Assembly (NCBI RefSeq): GCF_003073135.1
Contig: NZ_PGDQ01000011.1
Coordinates: 153,818 to 217,817, forward strand
Length of the DNA: 64,000 nt
Direction of reading: 5' to 3'
From: Euzebya rosea
GTDB taxonomy: Bacteria > Actinomycetota > Nitriliruptoria > Euzebyales > Euzebyaceae
The notes beneath the pieces are model-generated. The model searched no databases. It had not been told where the DNA came from and saw only the letters and a list, made by a program, of their open reading frames with translations. Made by a program: the position numbers and the translations under genes. Shown here piece after piece: positions 36,801-46,114 of this stretch; positions within the stretch are counted from its first letter, which is position 1, and every line of letters begins with the position of its first letter.

Positions 36801-39800
36801 AGTCGTGGGTGAAGGTCGTGGTGTTGCCCTCGGGGTCGGTCTCGGTCAGGACGTCACCAGCCGCCGTGAACGTCCGCACGGTGGTGTTGCCGGCAGGGTC
36901 GGTTTCCTCCAGCACGTTGCCGTCGGCGTCCACGACGTAGGTAGACGTCCGGCCGAGCGGGTCGGTGTGGGAGGTCGCCACGTCGTTGGCGTCGTAGGTC
37001 CACGAGGTGACCGCGCCCCTGGGGTCGGTGACGCGCAGCACGTTGCCGCGCTCGTCGTAGTCGAAGACGGTGACAGCGCCGTTGGGCTCGGTTATGACCT
37101 CCTGGCGGGCACCGATGTCGTGGCCGAGGTCGATGCGGTTGCCGAGTGCGTCGGTGAAGGCCACCATCCGCCCGTCGGCGTCGTACTCCCTGCGATCGAC
37201 GGTCCGTCCGAGCGGATCGACGATCTCCACGAGGTCGTGCGCACCGGTGTAGCGGTAGGTCGTCCGTGCGCCCGTAGGGTCGGTGTGGGCGACGAGGTCA
37301 CCGGTGGCGTCGTAGGCGTAGACCTGGCGGTTGCCGTCGGGGTCGACGATGGCGGTGATGCGGTCGAGGGCGTCGCGCTCGAAGACGACCGAGCGGCCGC
37401 CGGAGTGGGTGATTCCACCGGCGGTGATGGTGATGCGGTTGCCGTCGGCGTCGGTGACCGACCGGATGTCGCCGTCAGCATCGATGAGGTAGGTGACGCC
37501 ACCGTTGGTGGTGTAGCGGAAGCCCGCCGGGTCGTAGGTCTGCAGGGTCGTGTCGTCGGCCAGCTCGGCGTCCTGGCCGATGTTGCCGAGGACGATGACG
37601 TTGCGGTTGCCGAGCGGTTCGAGGCGGCCGCGGGTCCCGGGCAGGGGGACGTAGCCCATCGTCACGAACGTCGGGGGGACGAAGGCCGTTCCCGACGGGG
37701 TGGTGGTGGCCTCGAACCGTTCCGTCCGCCCGTCGGGCAGGACGATCGTGATGGTGTGCGGCCTGGTGGGTTGCAGCTGGAAGGCGAACCCGCGTCCGGT
37801 GATCGCCCAGCCGAGCCCCTGCGTGCCGGTGCTGGTGACGTGCAGGTTGGACAGGCCCAGCCGCCAGCCGTACCCGAAGTCACCCAGCCCGTCGTCGCGG
37901 GTGTCGTACTGCCGAGTGACCTCCAGCGGCAGGCCTGGCATGGGCACCGTCAGGTCGGTGAAGGACAGCGAGAACGCGCCGACCTTCAGCTGGCCGTCGA
38001 TGGTGATCGGCTGGCGGGCGGTGGCGGTGTTGCCGGTGACGTCGACGACGGTCAGCCGCAGCTCGTGGCTGCCGTTGACCAGCATCGTCGGGTCGAGCGT
38101 GGTCAGGACGCCGTCGGTCACGGGGACGGTGCTGGTCGCCAGCTGGCTGACCACCTCGGTGCCGTTCACCAGGTCCAGGGTCCAGCGCAGCAGCTCGGCG
38201 TCGCTGGCGGTGCCGACGACATCGACGGGTTCGGTCACCGTCGTCCCGGCGGTCGGGGTGGTGATGCCCGCGGTCGGAGGGATGCGGTCGACGGCGCCGG
38301 CGACCGGGCGCACGACGACGGTGCGGCTGGCGGACCCCCCGTCGAAGTCGACGGTCACCGTCGTCGTGCCCGCGGCCTGGCCGGTGAGGGTGCCGGTCGT
38401 CGACACCGTCGCGGTCGCCCCGTCACCGGTGGACCACGTGCCGTTGTCGGTGACGGCGACGGTCGAGCCGTCGCTGTAGTGGGCGGTGGCGGTCATGGCC
38501 AGCGTGTCGCCGACCAGCAGCTGCGGGTTGACGGGGTTCAGCAGGATGCCCTCGAGGGTGGCGCCGCCCGGTGGCGCGCCGATGCGGATCAGCAGCTGCC
38601 CGGTGACGCCGTTGCCTGCCTGGTCGCGGGCCACCAGCTGGAGGGTGTAGACGCCGTCGGGCAGGCCCGCCGGGTCCAGGGTGCCGAGCACCCCGTCGAC
38701 GACGGCGACGGTGCCGCTGCCGAGCTCGCGAACCTGCGTGCCGCCGCTGTCCAGCAGGGTCAGGGTGTAGCTGGCGAAGCTGGCGTCGGTGGCGGTGCCG
38801 ACCACGTCGGTGACAGCGGTGACGGTGGAGCCGCCGGCAGGTTGGGTGATGGCGATGGTCGGGGGCGTCTGGTCGGCCGGTGCGGGCGCGCGGACGGTCA
38901 CGGTGACGGTGTCCTGCTGCCCGCCGTGGTCGAAGGTGATGGTCGTCGATCCGGCCGCACGGCCGCGAACCACGCCGGTCCCGTCGACGGTGGCCGTGGC
39001 GGTGGTGCCGCTGGTCCACGTGCCGATGGCCGTCACATCGCGAGAGGTGCCGTCGCTGTAGCCGGCCCGGCCGCGCAGCGGAAAGGCCTCGCCGATGCGG
39101 ATGACCGGGTCGTCGGGGCTGATGGTCAGGTCCTGCAGGGTCGGCGGGACGCCGTCGTAGCCGTCGCAGTCGCTGTCGACGCCGTCGCCGTCCGTCTCGG
39201 TCGCGCCCGGGTACACGGTGTCGTCGTCGTCGTTGCAGTCGCCCTCGTTCGGGGTGACGCCGTCGCCGTCGTCGTCCTCGTCCCCCGGCGCCGGGCCGAG
39301 GCTGACGGTCAGGGCGATGCGGTCCTGCGGGGCGGCGACGCTGCCGCCGGGCGGCTGCTGGTCCAGCACCTCCCCCGGGACGCTGTCGCGGTCATGGACG
39401 CGGGTGACTTGTCCGACCCGCAGGTCGACGCCGGTCAGCGTCGTCTCGGCGTCGGCGACGTCCGTGCCGACGACGTCCGGCACGTCGACGGGCAGGACCA
39501 CGGTGATGGTGTGGAAGCGGAACACCCGTCGGCCGGTCGAGTCGATGACCTCGAACACGTAGACGTGGGTGCCCTCGTCGGCGCTGTCGGGGGTCCAGCT
39601 GATCAGGCCCGTCCCCGGGTCGACCGTCGGGCCGTCGTAGGTGCCGCCGACGACGGAGACCTCGAACGCCCCCGAGTTGTTGTACCAACCGAAGCCGTCG
39701 CTGGTGCCCAGGTACAGGCGGGTGGCGCCCGGCGGGACGATGATGTCCTGCGGCGTGCCGTCGCCGGTCCGGCCGTTGCCGATGAAGAAGACCTGCTCGA

Positions 39801-42800
39801 CGTCCGGCGCGACCACGAGCTGGTTGCGCGACTCCGGTGTGGAGAAGTCCAGCCCCGCGGGTGGGGTGGTCGGGTCGGCGGGGACGTCGGCGCCGAGGAA
39901 CACGCCGACCAGCGCGTTGAGCGGCATGGTGTAGCCCGCGATCCCCCGTTCCTCCCCGCGGGAGACGGTGCTCTCGCCGTCGGGTCCGGGGCCGGTGACC
40001 CCACCCGCGTGGTGGCTGAACCCCGACGCGCCGAACCGCAGCGCCTCACCCGGGACGAGGGTGAGCCCCTCGACCCGGACGGGCGAGTGGTCCGGTGCGA
40101 TGTCGCCACCGCTGGCGGTGGTCCCGTCCGGCTGGGCGGCCAGGAAGGGGTTGGACGAGCCCGGCACGACCACCTGGAGGCCGGCATCGTCCACGCCGTA
40201 GGTCAGGTCGTCACCCGGGTCGGGATCGGTGGCGCAGATGCGCGACTCGTAGGGGAAGCCGACGACGGCGACGGGAGACGGGTCGCAGGTGAAGAACGGG
40301 TCGTTCTCCGGGGGCAGGACGTCGACGAAGACCGTGGCCGTGTCACTGTCGGCGCCGTCGGAGGCAACGTAGGTGAAGCTGTCCAGCCGGGACGACTCGT
40401 CGGGCAGGAAGGCGTTCTCGCGGAAGTTGTTCAGGCCGGCGGTCAGCCAGTTGGGCTGCTCGACCATGGGGACGGTGCCGTCGGACCGGATGTTGGTGAC
40501 GTGGTAGGTGTGCTGGTTCCAGATCGTCCGGGCCCGGACCCAGTTGTCGCCGGCGCCCTGCCAGACGTGGATGCCGGGCGGCCTGGTGGTGCCGTCGGGC
40601 AGCGGCGCGGCGATGTCGCTCGTGGAGACGATCTCGGCGTGCCCGTCGGCGTCGACGTCGGCGACGACGGGGTGTTCGACCGTCGTGCCCGACCGCATCG
40701 GCTCCTGCACCCGGACCGCACCCGTCGGGCCGTCGTAGACCCACAGGTGGCGTTCGTCGCGGTAGACGACCTCGGTCCGCCCGTCGTTGTCGAAGTCGAA
40801 CACCGTCGAGCCGGTGGCGTTGGAGCTGCCGTCGACGGTGTCGGCCTGCCACAGCAGCGTGCCGTCGGTGTCGATGACGGTGTACAGGTCCGAGCCGGCC
40901 ACCCCGATCTCGGGTGCGCCGTCGCCGTCGAAGTCCGCGACCGTCGGTGGCCCACCGCGGCCGGGCACGTCGAAGGGTGCTGGCCACACCGGCGTCAGGT
41001 CGTGGTTGAACAGGTAGACGTTGCTGCTGCCGACGATGACGATCTCGGCCTGCGGGTCGTCGTCGAACTGGCCGATGGCGGGCCAGCCGTCGGCGGGTGT
41101 GGTGATCTCCTGGATCAGCCGACCGTCACGGCCGTCGTAGATGTTGGTCCCGGCGACGATCTCCACTGCGCCGTCCAGGTCGATGTCGGCGGCCGTCGGG
41201 ATGCACGAGCGGTAGGAGTTGTTGATGCCGCAGCCACGGTTGGGGGTCCGCCACTCCTCCACCAGGGTGCCGGTGTCGTCGAACGCCCACGCGGCGATCC
41301 GGTTGCTGCCGGGGATCAGCACCTCGGGGTCGCCGTCGGTGTCGACGTCGGCGACGAACAGGTTGTTCTCCACGACGCTGAGTCCGGTCGCCGCCTCGGC
41401 CAGCACGTCACCGGTGGCGCCGAGAACGCGGACGGTGTTGCCGACCGTCGAGATGACCTCGATGCCGGGGCTGTCGTGGATGTCGGCGAGGACGGGGGTG
41501 GCGGCAGTGTCCTCGTGACCCTCTGCGGTCCACTTCACCGTGCCGTCGCGGCCGTCGACGACACGAAGCTGGCTGTCGAAGTTGACGTAGACGACCTCGG
41601 GGTGGCCGTCCCGGTCGAGGTCGCCGACCGACGGTGGGACCCAGACCGCCCTGGAGGTGTCGGCCCACTGGACCTCCGGGGCGAGCTCGGTGACGGGGCC
41701 GTCGCCGGTCACGATGATCTCCCCGAGGCCGGGGTAGCGACCTTCGGTGCCGGTGATGGTGACCACGATCGTCGTGACGCCGGCCGGGGCGGTGCCGCCG
41801 GCGGCTGCGACGAGGTCGACGGTGACGTCGGGGTCGGCCCCGTCGCCGGGGGTGCCCGGGTCGAACGTCACGTCGAGGGGACCGAGCAGCGTCGCCCCGC
41901 CCGCGTCGAGCAGCTCCAGCTGCACGTCGGTGACCCCGAAGCCGTTCTCCGCTGACTGGCGGTTGCCGAGGATGGTCATCTCCTCGGGGGTGATGGGCAG
42001 CGGGAAGTCGAGGGTGATGGTCGCGCCGGTGGTCGGGCTGGTGGACGGCACGAACCAGGACGAACCCGGATAGCGGTCGATCAGTCGGCTGGCGGGACGG
42101 CTGCCCTGTTCGGCGCTGGCGGTGACCGTCGGGCGGGTCAGGAACGTCAGCTCGATGTCCTCGTGGATCTGGTTGGGTCCGGAGGCCTCGTCGGGGTCGT
42201 AGGTGAAGGACCCGTCGGGCTGCAGCGCCACGGTGCCGTTGGCGGGTGGGGAGTCCAGCGTGACGACCAGTGGGTCGGCGTCGGGGTCGGTGTCGTTGGA
42301 CAGCACCCCGTTGACCGTGTCGACGGTCAGGACGTCGGTGATCTCCACGGCATGGACGTCATCGGTGGCGACGGGTGCCCGGTTCGGGACGGCGACGTCG
42401 AGGGTGAAGGACTGCACGTCGATGCCGCCGCGGCCGTCCTCGACCCGGACCGCGAAGTCGGTGGGGCCGGCGTCGTCGCCGGTGGGGTCCCAGGTGATCA
42501 GGCCGGTGCTGGGTGAGATGGTGGCAGCCGGGCTGCCGTCGGGCTCGAGTGGTCCCGCCTGGAGGACGAAGACGAGCGTGTCGCCGTCGGGGTCGGTCGC
42601 GGCGGCGTCGTAGGTCCAGGGGGAGCCGACGGTGTGGCTGGTGGTGGGGGTGGAGGTGATGGTCGGCGGGTCGTTGACGGTGCCGGTCGTGAGGGTCACG
42701 TCGACCGGCGTGTTCGGGAGGGCCCGCTGGCCGGCGCGTGGGAGCTGGCGGTTGACCTGGCCGATGTCGAAGGTGTCGGACTGGCCGTCGTCGAGCCGGC

Positions 42801-44373
42801 CGACCGCGAACCCGGCGTCGGTGATGGCCTGGCGGGCGCCGGCCTCGTCCAGGCCGACCACGTCGGGGATGACGCCGAGCTCGGGGCCCAGCGACACGAC
42901 GATCTCCACGGCGGTGCCACGGGCGACCTCGGTCCCGGCGGGCGGGGTCTGGGCCAGTACCGTGCCGGCGGGTGCGGCGTCGTGGCGGCTGCCGCCGGAC
43001 GCGGGAACCAGCGACGTCCCGGTGATGCGGCCCATGGCCTCGCCCTGCTGCAGGCCGACCACGTCGGGCACGATGACCCCGCCGATGGGCGGCAGGGTGG
43101 GAGTGGGCGTGGGTGTCGGCGTCGGGGTCGATGTGGGTGTGGGTGTCGCGGTCGGCGTCGGGGTGGGCGTTGGGGTGGGCGTCGCGGTCGGGTCGGGGCT
43201 GCCCGTCGTCGGGGTCGGGGAGGGCGTGGGCGTGGGGGTCGGTTCGGGCTCCTCGCCCAGCGGGGCGCAGTTGATCAGCCGCGCGACGGCCTCCTCCACC
43301 ACCGGTGAGACCGCGGCCTCGAGTCCCAGGACCGTCGCCCGCTCGATCTCCTCGCAGTACTCCTGCAGGAAGGCTGTCACCTCGGGCGCGGCCGGCTCGA
43401 ACCGTGCGGGGGTGGGTGTCCCACCCTGGAACCCGTCGACGAGGTTGGAGGGAACCAACAGCACGGGCGCACCGAGCAGCTCGGTCATGCCGCCGGCCAC
43501 CAGGCTGTCGGGGAACGTCGAGCCGGTCACGATCAGGACCTGCCGTGGCGGTCCGACCCGGTCGATGACCATCTCGGCGAGGTTGACCGATGTGTCGGCC
43601 CGGTTCAGACCCTGGACCCGGTCGACCCGGTCGACCAGCCCCTGCACGGCGGTCGCCACCTCGGTCGAGATCGCCGCGGTACCGCCGACGAGCAGGGCGG
43701 CATCGGACACGTCGGGCAGGACCGCCCGCGTGGGGTCGGGCAGGACGTCGCGTTCGGTCAGGACGGTGGGTCGGCGGTCGGCAAGCATCCCGAGCGTCGC
43801 GGCGGTCAACGCGTCGGCGAACCCGTCGTCGGGGGTGTCACCGCGTCCCCGTGCCAGGGTCACGGTGCCCAGCGAGTGTCGCTCGGCCATCCAGCGGGCG
43901 ACCGCCTCGGCGGTGGCGAAGCGTTCGGGACCGGCGATGCGTTCGACCTGCAGGCCGTCCGCCCGCATGCCCTCGACGACGGTGTCGCTGACCGCGGCGT
44001 CCCCACCGACGACGAGGACGGTGTCGACGCCCAACCGGTGGAGCTCGTCGCTGACGGACTGCGGCAACACGTCGGTGGGCGTCAGCAGGATCGGGCCGCG
44101 GACGGCGCGGGCGAGGGGGCCCGCGGCAAGCGCGTCGGGGTAACGGCTGGCGGTGGCCAGCACGGCGGTGTCGGTCCGGTCGAAGAACCGCTGGGAGACC
44201 GCGACCGCGGTGCCCACCCGGTCGCTGCCACCGACCCGTTCGACCGGATCACCCTCGGGGGCTTGCGCCCACGCAGGCGGCACGATCGCCGGGAGCAGGG
44301 CCATGACCACCGCGACCGCCGCAGCGAACGCGATCATCGTTGTCGGAGCCGTCGTCGTCCGAGTCGTCGTCAT
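33874..44373 (-). CDS. Giant CWB2-anchored Rhs/YD-repeat protein with hydrophobic C-terminal tip
   Basis: 3499 residues. AGGGAG lies eight bases before the ATG at 44373. Order by rough residue: signal peptide 1-36; CWB2 modules 37-350; Pro/Thr linker 376-426; two PASTA domains 429-564; Ig-like and cadherin-like domains 565-740; F5/8-like domain 741-890; FG-GAP-type propeller 898-1314; PASTA 1628-1691; a DxDxDG metal-binding stretch 1694-1744; Ig-like (BIG2-type) domains 1743-2110; Rhs N-region from 2126; YD repeats about 2324-3141; Rhs core end LYVMRARDYDP (about 3292) and AYQYAFNNP. The last 150 or so residues are hydrophobic, with glycine-zipper stretches (GLVIGAVIGAIGG, GLAGAVGGLVAGILGG) and a Val/Ile helix. 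Rhs proteins deliver variable C-terminal toxins; this tip looks membrane-active. No immunity gene is evident. Confidence 0.87.
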   Translation of the reverse strand: MTTTRTTTAPTTMIAFAAAVAVVMALLPAIVPPAWAQAPEGDPVERVGGSDRVGTAVAVSQRFFDRTDTAVLATASRYPDALAAGPLARAVRGPILLTPTDVLPQSVSDELHRLGVDTVLVVGGDAAVSDTVVEGMRADGLQVERIAGPERFATAEAVARWMAERHSLGTVTLARGRGDTPDDGFADALTAATLGMLADRRPTVLTERDVLPDPTRAVLPDVSDAALLVGGTAAISTEVATAVQGLVDRVDRVQGLNRADTSVNLAEMVIDRVGPPRQVLIVTGSTFPDSLVAGGMTELLGAPVLLVPSNLVDGFQGGTPTPARFEPAAPEVTAFLQEYCEEIERATVLGLEAAVSPVVEEAVARLINCAPLGEEPEPTPTPTPSPTPTTGSPDPTATPTPTPTPTPTATPTPTSTPTPTPTPTPTLPPIGGVIVPDVVGLQQGEAMGRITGTSLVPASGGSRHDAAPAGTVLAQTPPAGTEVARGTAVEIVVSLGPELGVIPDVVGLDEAGARQAITDAGFAVGRLDDGQSDTFDIGQVNRQLPRAGQRALPNTPVDVTLTTGTVNDPPTITSTPTTSHTVGSPWTYDAAATDPDGDTLVFVLQAGPLEPDGSPAATISPSTGLITWDPTGDDAGPTDFAVRVEDGRGGIDVQSFTLDVAVPNRAPVATDDVHAVEITDVLTVDTVNGVLSNDTDPDADPLVVTLDSPPANGTVALQPDGSFTYDPDEASGPNQIHEDIELTFLTRPTVTASAEQGSRPASRLIDRYPGSSWFVPSTSPTTGATITLDFPLPITPEEMTILGNRQSAENGFGVTDVQLELLDAGGATLLGPLDVTFDPGTPGDGADPDVTVDLVAAAGGTAPAGVTTIVVTITGTEGRYPGLGEIIVTGDGPVTELAPEVQWADTSRAVWVPPSVGDLDRDGHPEVVYVNFDSQLRVVDGRDGTVKWTAEGHEDTAATPVLADIHDSPGIEVISTVGNTVRVLGATGDVLAEAATGLSVVENNLFVADVDTDGDPEVLIPGSNRIAAWAFDDTGTLVEEWRTPNRGCGINNSYRSCIPTAADIDLDGAVEIVAGTNIYDGRDGRLIQEITTPADGWPAIGQFDDDPQAEIVIVGSSNVYLFNHDLTPVWPAPFDVPGRGGPPTVADFDGDGAPEIGVAGSDLYTVIDTDGTLLWQADTVDGSSNATGSTVFDFDNDGRTEVVYRDERHLWVYDGPTGAVRVQEPMRSGTTVEHPVVADVDADGHAEIVSTSDIAAPLPDGTTRPPGIHVWQGAGDNWVRARTIWNQHTYHVTNIRSDGTVPMVEQPNWLTAGLNNFRENAFLPDESSRLDSFTYVASDGADSDTATVFVDVLPPENDPFFTCDPSPVAVVGFPYESRICATDPDPGDDLTYGVDDAGLQVVVPGSSNPFLAAQPDGTTASGGDIAPDHSPVRVEGLTLVPGEALRFGASGFSHHAGGVTGPGPDGESTVSRGEERGIAGYTMPLNALVGVFLGADVPADPTTPPAGLDFSTPESRNQLVVAPDVEQVFFIGNGRTGDGTPQDIIVPPGATRLYLGTSDGFGWYNNSGAFEVSVVGGTYDGPTVDPGTGLISWTPDSADEGTHVYVFEVIDSTGRRVFRFHTITVVLPVDVPDVVGTDVADAETTLTGVDLRVGQVTRVHDRDSVPGEVLDQQPPGGSVAAPQDRIALTVSLGPAPGDEDDDGDGVTPNEGDCNDDDDTVYPGATETDGDGVDSDCDGYDGVPPTLQDLTISPDDPVIRIGEAFPLRGRAGYSDGTSRDVTAIGTWTSGTTATATVDGTGVVRGRAAGSTTITFDHGGQQDTVTVTVRAPAPADQTPPTIAITQPAGGSTVTAVTDVVGTATDASFASYTLTLLDSGGTQVRELGSGTVAVVDGVLGTLDPAGLPDGVYTLQLVARDQAGNGVTGQLLIRIGAPPGGATLEGILLNPVNPQLLVGDTLAMTATAHYSDGSTVAVTDNGTWSTGDGATATVSTTGTLTGQAAGTTTVTVDFDGGSASRTVVVRPVAGAVDRIPPTAGITTPTAGTTVTEPVDVVGTASDAELLRWTLDLVNGTEVVSQLATSTVPVTDGVLTTLDPTMLVNGSHELRLTVVDVTGNTATARQPITIDGQLKVGAFSLSFTDLTVPMPGLPLEVTRQYDTRDDGLGDFGYGWRLGLSNLHVTSTGTQGLGWAITGRGFAFQLQPTRPHTITIVLPDGRTERFEATTTPSGTAFVPPTFVTMGYVPLPGTRGRLEPLGNRNVIVLGNIGQDAELADDTTLQTYDPAGFRYTTNGGVTYLIDADGDIRSVTDADGNRITITAGGITHSGGRSVVFERDALDRITAIVDPDGNRQVYAYDATGDLVAHTDPTGARTTYRYTGAHDLVEIVDPLGRTVDRREYDADGRMVAFTDALGNRIDLGHDIGARQEVITEPNGAVTVFDYDERGNVLRVTDPRGAVTSWTYDANDVATSHTDPLGRTSTYVVDADGNVLEETDPAGNTTVRTFTAAGDVLTETDPEGNTTTFTHDSRGNVLSVVAGDGELVESTSYDSRGTPVIVTDGVGGTVQRTLDAFGRATTEVRPDGGTYRQDFTDPSALLVEDPLGNLTTIEADAAGRTTAIVDPEGARTVLVRNAVGDVLELDRPGGADLAMAYDPAGRILSAADATGVGRTHTYDAVGQLVREVDATGATTTYSHDQSGNVTSRTDPDGATTTWTYDLAGQMTSETDANGATTTFTHDAAGNLHTATDPAGGVTTYAHDGAGNLVRETDPAGVTIAYAYDARNRLVRTTHGDGGTVTRSYDNADRLTSVTDAMGNVRSLEYDAAGNLIRVTEPGARTTIATYDRNGNRTSVTDPLGRTTRYAHDHAGRIVRTTFPSGLVEETEYDAVGNPVRTVDRAGGLTIRTFDDGGRLLTETRPDGTETTRRYDAAGRTVHATDSGVATDITTDELGRPTAIQTTGVGRIAYTYDAVGNLTTMTAEPTAGTTHTVTYAHDAARRLVGTTDAAGTTTYAYDLAGRPTTVAAANGVTTTHTYDIAGRLDTVTLANAAGALSGWDATRDLNGDITMMTALDGATSTYTYDANRWLVDEQHRDAGGTLVSGHTYTYDAAGNRTLDVDRTGARTTSTYDPDNRLMSQGDLIHSHDARGNRIGSTGPAGSTLLGYDRADRLISARTPQGVVTYTYDAMGNRITEQDTSGTSINLHDPLAPTGLSEVVISTGPAGQVDRTFGLDLIAVTGPDGREWTHADHTGDMRLTTDSGGQVVAQRRYDAFGTVAESQGTTLVTHLFDGERLDARTGLYVMRARDYDPTAGLFTGVDPETGTLAEPLTRHAYQYAFNNPITYEDRTGRVVTVGGVITGLVIGAVIGAIGGIVSAYQQGDGFTHEFIGDATVYGLAGAVGGLVAGILGGALVGILADVTAITAGIALVVALVLVIVIFAVNMLVLVIQGTSPRVAAEEALVSTLAAGVNIARNTVLLLWNIGIGIANYLIGKYEEPGDPPATASG
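43096..43245. repeat. Low-complexity tandem repeat coding a Pro-Thr linker
   Basis: Short GT/GGGC-type units (such as GTGGGC and GTCGGC) repeat across about 150 bases inside the Rhs gene. On the minus strand they encode PTPTPTP-type sequence linking the CWB2 and PASTA modules. The tract is prone to length change. Confidence 0.75.
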
Positions 44374-44462
44374 TCGGGTGCTCCCTCTGCCGATGTGCAC
44401 GCACATGGTGGGCACACCCCGCTAACCGAGCGCTAACAGCCCGTATCCGAGGACGTGGCATC

Positions 44463-44513
44463 CAGCAGCAGGAAGGGCGTCCAGGGGCAGGAAGGGAGCC
44501 AGAAGCAGGAATC
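44463..44513. repeat. 19-bp direct repeats upstream of the secreted protein
   Basis: Two copies of a 19-base unit (starting TCCAG and containing GCAGGAAGGG) lie at 44463-44500, with a degenerate third copy behind them. The GCAGGAA core recurs at 44470, 44489 and 44507. They lie between divergent starts at 44373 and 44568 and could bind a regulator. Confidence 0.4.
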
Positions 44514-44567
44514 CGCGGTCGGGTGTCGAAGCAGGCCCTCATCAGCCCTCGACACTGGAGTCATGCC

Positions 44568-45164
44568 ATGCGCCGACTGATCGCCGTCCTCTCCCTCGCC
44601 TCCCTGATGGCCGTGGGGTTCTCGACCTTCGCCATCGCCGCCGAGCTCGTGTCGGAGGAGGAGACCTACTTCCTCCGCCGTGACGACTGCGGCGGTGACG
44701 CCGACCACCTGCACCTGTCGACCAGGTCCGGTGCCGACAGCGAGGGCTGCGCCTTCCTGTTCGGCGTGGCCAACGAGGCCGGCCTCGGGCTGTCCTACGA
44801 CTTCCCGCAGGAGGACGGCACGACCTACCTGCTGGACACTGCTGGCGAGGTCACCGGCACCATCGCCACCACGGACTTCTTCGGCCTCGGCGGCACCGTG
44901 GGCCTGATGACCGTGGAGGTGAAGGTGACCGGCATGGACGGCTTCACCACGGTGACCCTGATCGACGAGGTCTACGAGAACGTGCCCGCGACCGGGACCA
45001 ACCCGTCCTTCGACTTCTCCGCCGACATCGACGACGCCCTGGCCGGCACGGAGATCAGCAACCTGAATGTCAGCGTCGTCATCCGCGGCGTGCAGGCCAA
45101 CCAGACCATCGCCATGAGCGGCGACTCCTCCTTCACCTTCGACCACCTGGTCCCGGAGCAGTAG
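44568..45164 (+). CDS. Secreted protein of unknown function, 198 aa
   Basis: I do not recognise a family. The ATG at 44568 has GGAG at 44556-44559. A Sec signal peptide (LIAVLSLASLMAVGFSTFAIAA) is followed by a beta-rich acidic domain with one Cys pair (RRDDCGGDADHLHL, SEGCAFLFG). Segments such as TVGLMTVEVKVTGMDGF and SNLNVSVVIRGVQ suggest a jelly-roll or Ig-like sandwich. It has no transmembrane anchor or wall-binding motif. It is divergent from the Rhs gene and ends at a strong hairpin, so it is a single-gene unit. Confidence 0.65.
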   Translation: MRRLIAVLSLASLMAVGFSTFAIAAELVSEEETYFLRRDDCGGDADHLHLSTRSGADSEGCAFLFGVANEAGLGLSYDFPQEDGTTYLLDTAGEVTGTIATTDFFGLGGTVGLMTVEVKVTGMDGFTTVTLIDEVYENVPATGTNPSFDFSADIDDALAGTEISNLNVSVVIRGVQANQTIAMSGDSSFTFDHLVPEQ

Positions 45165-45194
45165 CCGGTCGTCGTCCACAGCCCAACAACGCAG

Positions 45195-45223
45195 CCGCCC
45201 GCCACGTCAGTCGTGGCGGGCGG
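45195..45223 (+). terminator. Hairpin terminator after the 198-aa secreted protein
   Basis: CCGCCCGCCAC (45195-45205) and GTGGCGGGCGG (45213-45223) form a perfect 11-bp stem with a seven-base loop. It lies 31 bases after the stop codon at 45164. The next gene, on the other strand, ends at 45305, so the hairpin could serve both. Confidence 0.8.
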
Positions 45224-45304
45224 TCGTGTGTCCGGGACGCGCAGGTCGTGGCTGGCCACCGGGGTTCCCCTCGTCGACCTGTCCCCGGTCGCGAGCTGGG
45301 CCAG

Positions 45305-46063
45305 TCAGGCGGCCGCGTCGGACCTCTGCTCGGCGGCTGACAGGGCGGCGCCGACGATGCCGGCGTTGTTCAGGAAGTGCGCGGCGTGGATCGTGGCATC
45401 CACCTCGAGCTGGTCACGGAACTTGTGGAGCTTCTTGCTGGACCCGCCACCGATGATGAAGTGGGCCGGCGCACAGACCCTCGAGACGCGCTGCAGGAAG
45501 TAGTTGAACCGATCACCCCATTCGTTCCACTTGAGGTCGTTCACCTTCCGTGCGCGGTCGCCCGCGTAGAACTCGATGGGCTCGCCGTCCTTGCCGGGCA
45601 TCCGTCCGAGCTCGATGTTCGGGATCAACCGACCGTCGTGGAACACCCCGGAGCCGAGGCCGGTGCCGATCGTGATCATGATGACGGTGCCGCCCAACCC
45701 ACGGCCCGCGCCGAGGGTCATCTCGGCGATCCCCGCGACGTCGGCGTCGTTGTGCACGACGAACGCGCGGCCGGTCGCCTGCGCGAACAGCTCGTCGACC
45801 TGGGTGCCCTCCCAGGACTTGTCGATGTTGCCAGCCGTCAGCGACTTCCCGTTGGCGACGACGGTCGGGAAGCTGCACCCGACCGGGCCGTCGGCGTCGA
45901 ACTGCGCCACGAGCTCCGCGACGACCTCGGCGATCTTCTCCGGGGTCGGCGGTTTCGGGGTTGCGATCCGAACTCGCTCGCTGAGCAGTTCCCCGGTTTC
46001 CGTGTCGACGACGGCGCCCTTGACGCCCGAACCCCCGACGTCGATGCCGACCACACGACTCAT
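45305..46063 (-). CDS. ppgK: Polyphosphate glucokinase
   Basis: 252 residues of the ROK family. It phosphorylates glucose using polyphosphate, and usually ATP too. [17 protein letters not shown] is the N-terminal phosphate-binding strand-loop. [21 protein letters not shown] and [16 protein letters not shown] (catalytic Asp) match the actinobacterial enzyme. [17 protein letters not shown] is the second phosphate loop. The length is normal. ATG 46063 has GGGA six bases upstream; ATGs at 46066 and 46075 are possible. Ordinary housekeeping gene. Confidence 0.92.
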   Translation of the reverse strand: MSRVVGIDVGGSGVKGAVVDTETGELLSERVRIATPKPPTPEKIAEVVAELVAQFDADGPVGCSFPTVVANGKSLTAGNIDKSWEGTQVDELFAQATGRAFVVHNDADVAGIAEMTLGAGRGLGGTVIMITIGTGLGSGVFHDGRLIPNIELGRMPGKDGEPIEFYAGDRARKVNDLKWNEWGDRFNYFLQRVSRVCAPAHFIIGGGSSKKLHKFRDQLEVDATIHAAHFLNNAGIVGAALSAAEQRSDAAA

Positions 46064-46114
46064 CATCGTTCCCATCGCTGGAACCCGCTCGTCGGTCGAC
46101 GATAACAGTCGGCC

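Noticed and set aside
34645..41955. Plus-strand frame of 2436 codons opposite the Rhs gene.
   Set aside because: The minus-strand protein has signal peptide, PASTA, YD repeats and Rhs core. The plus frame is low-complexity Val/Gly/Arg sequence without domains.
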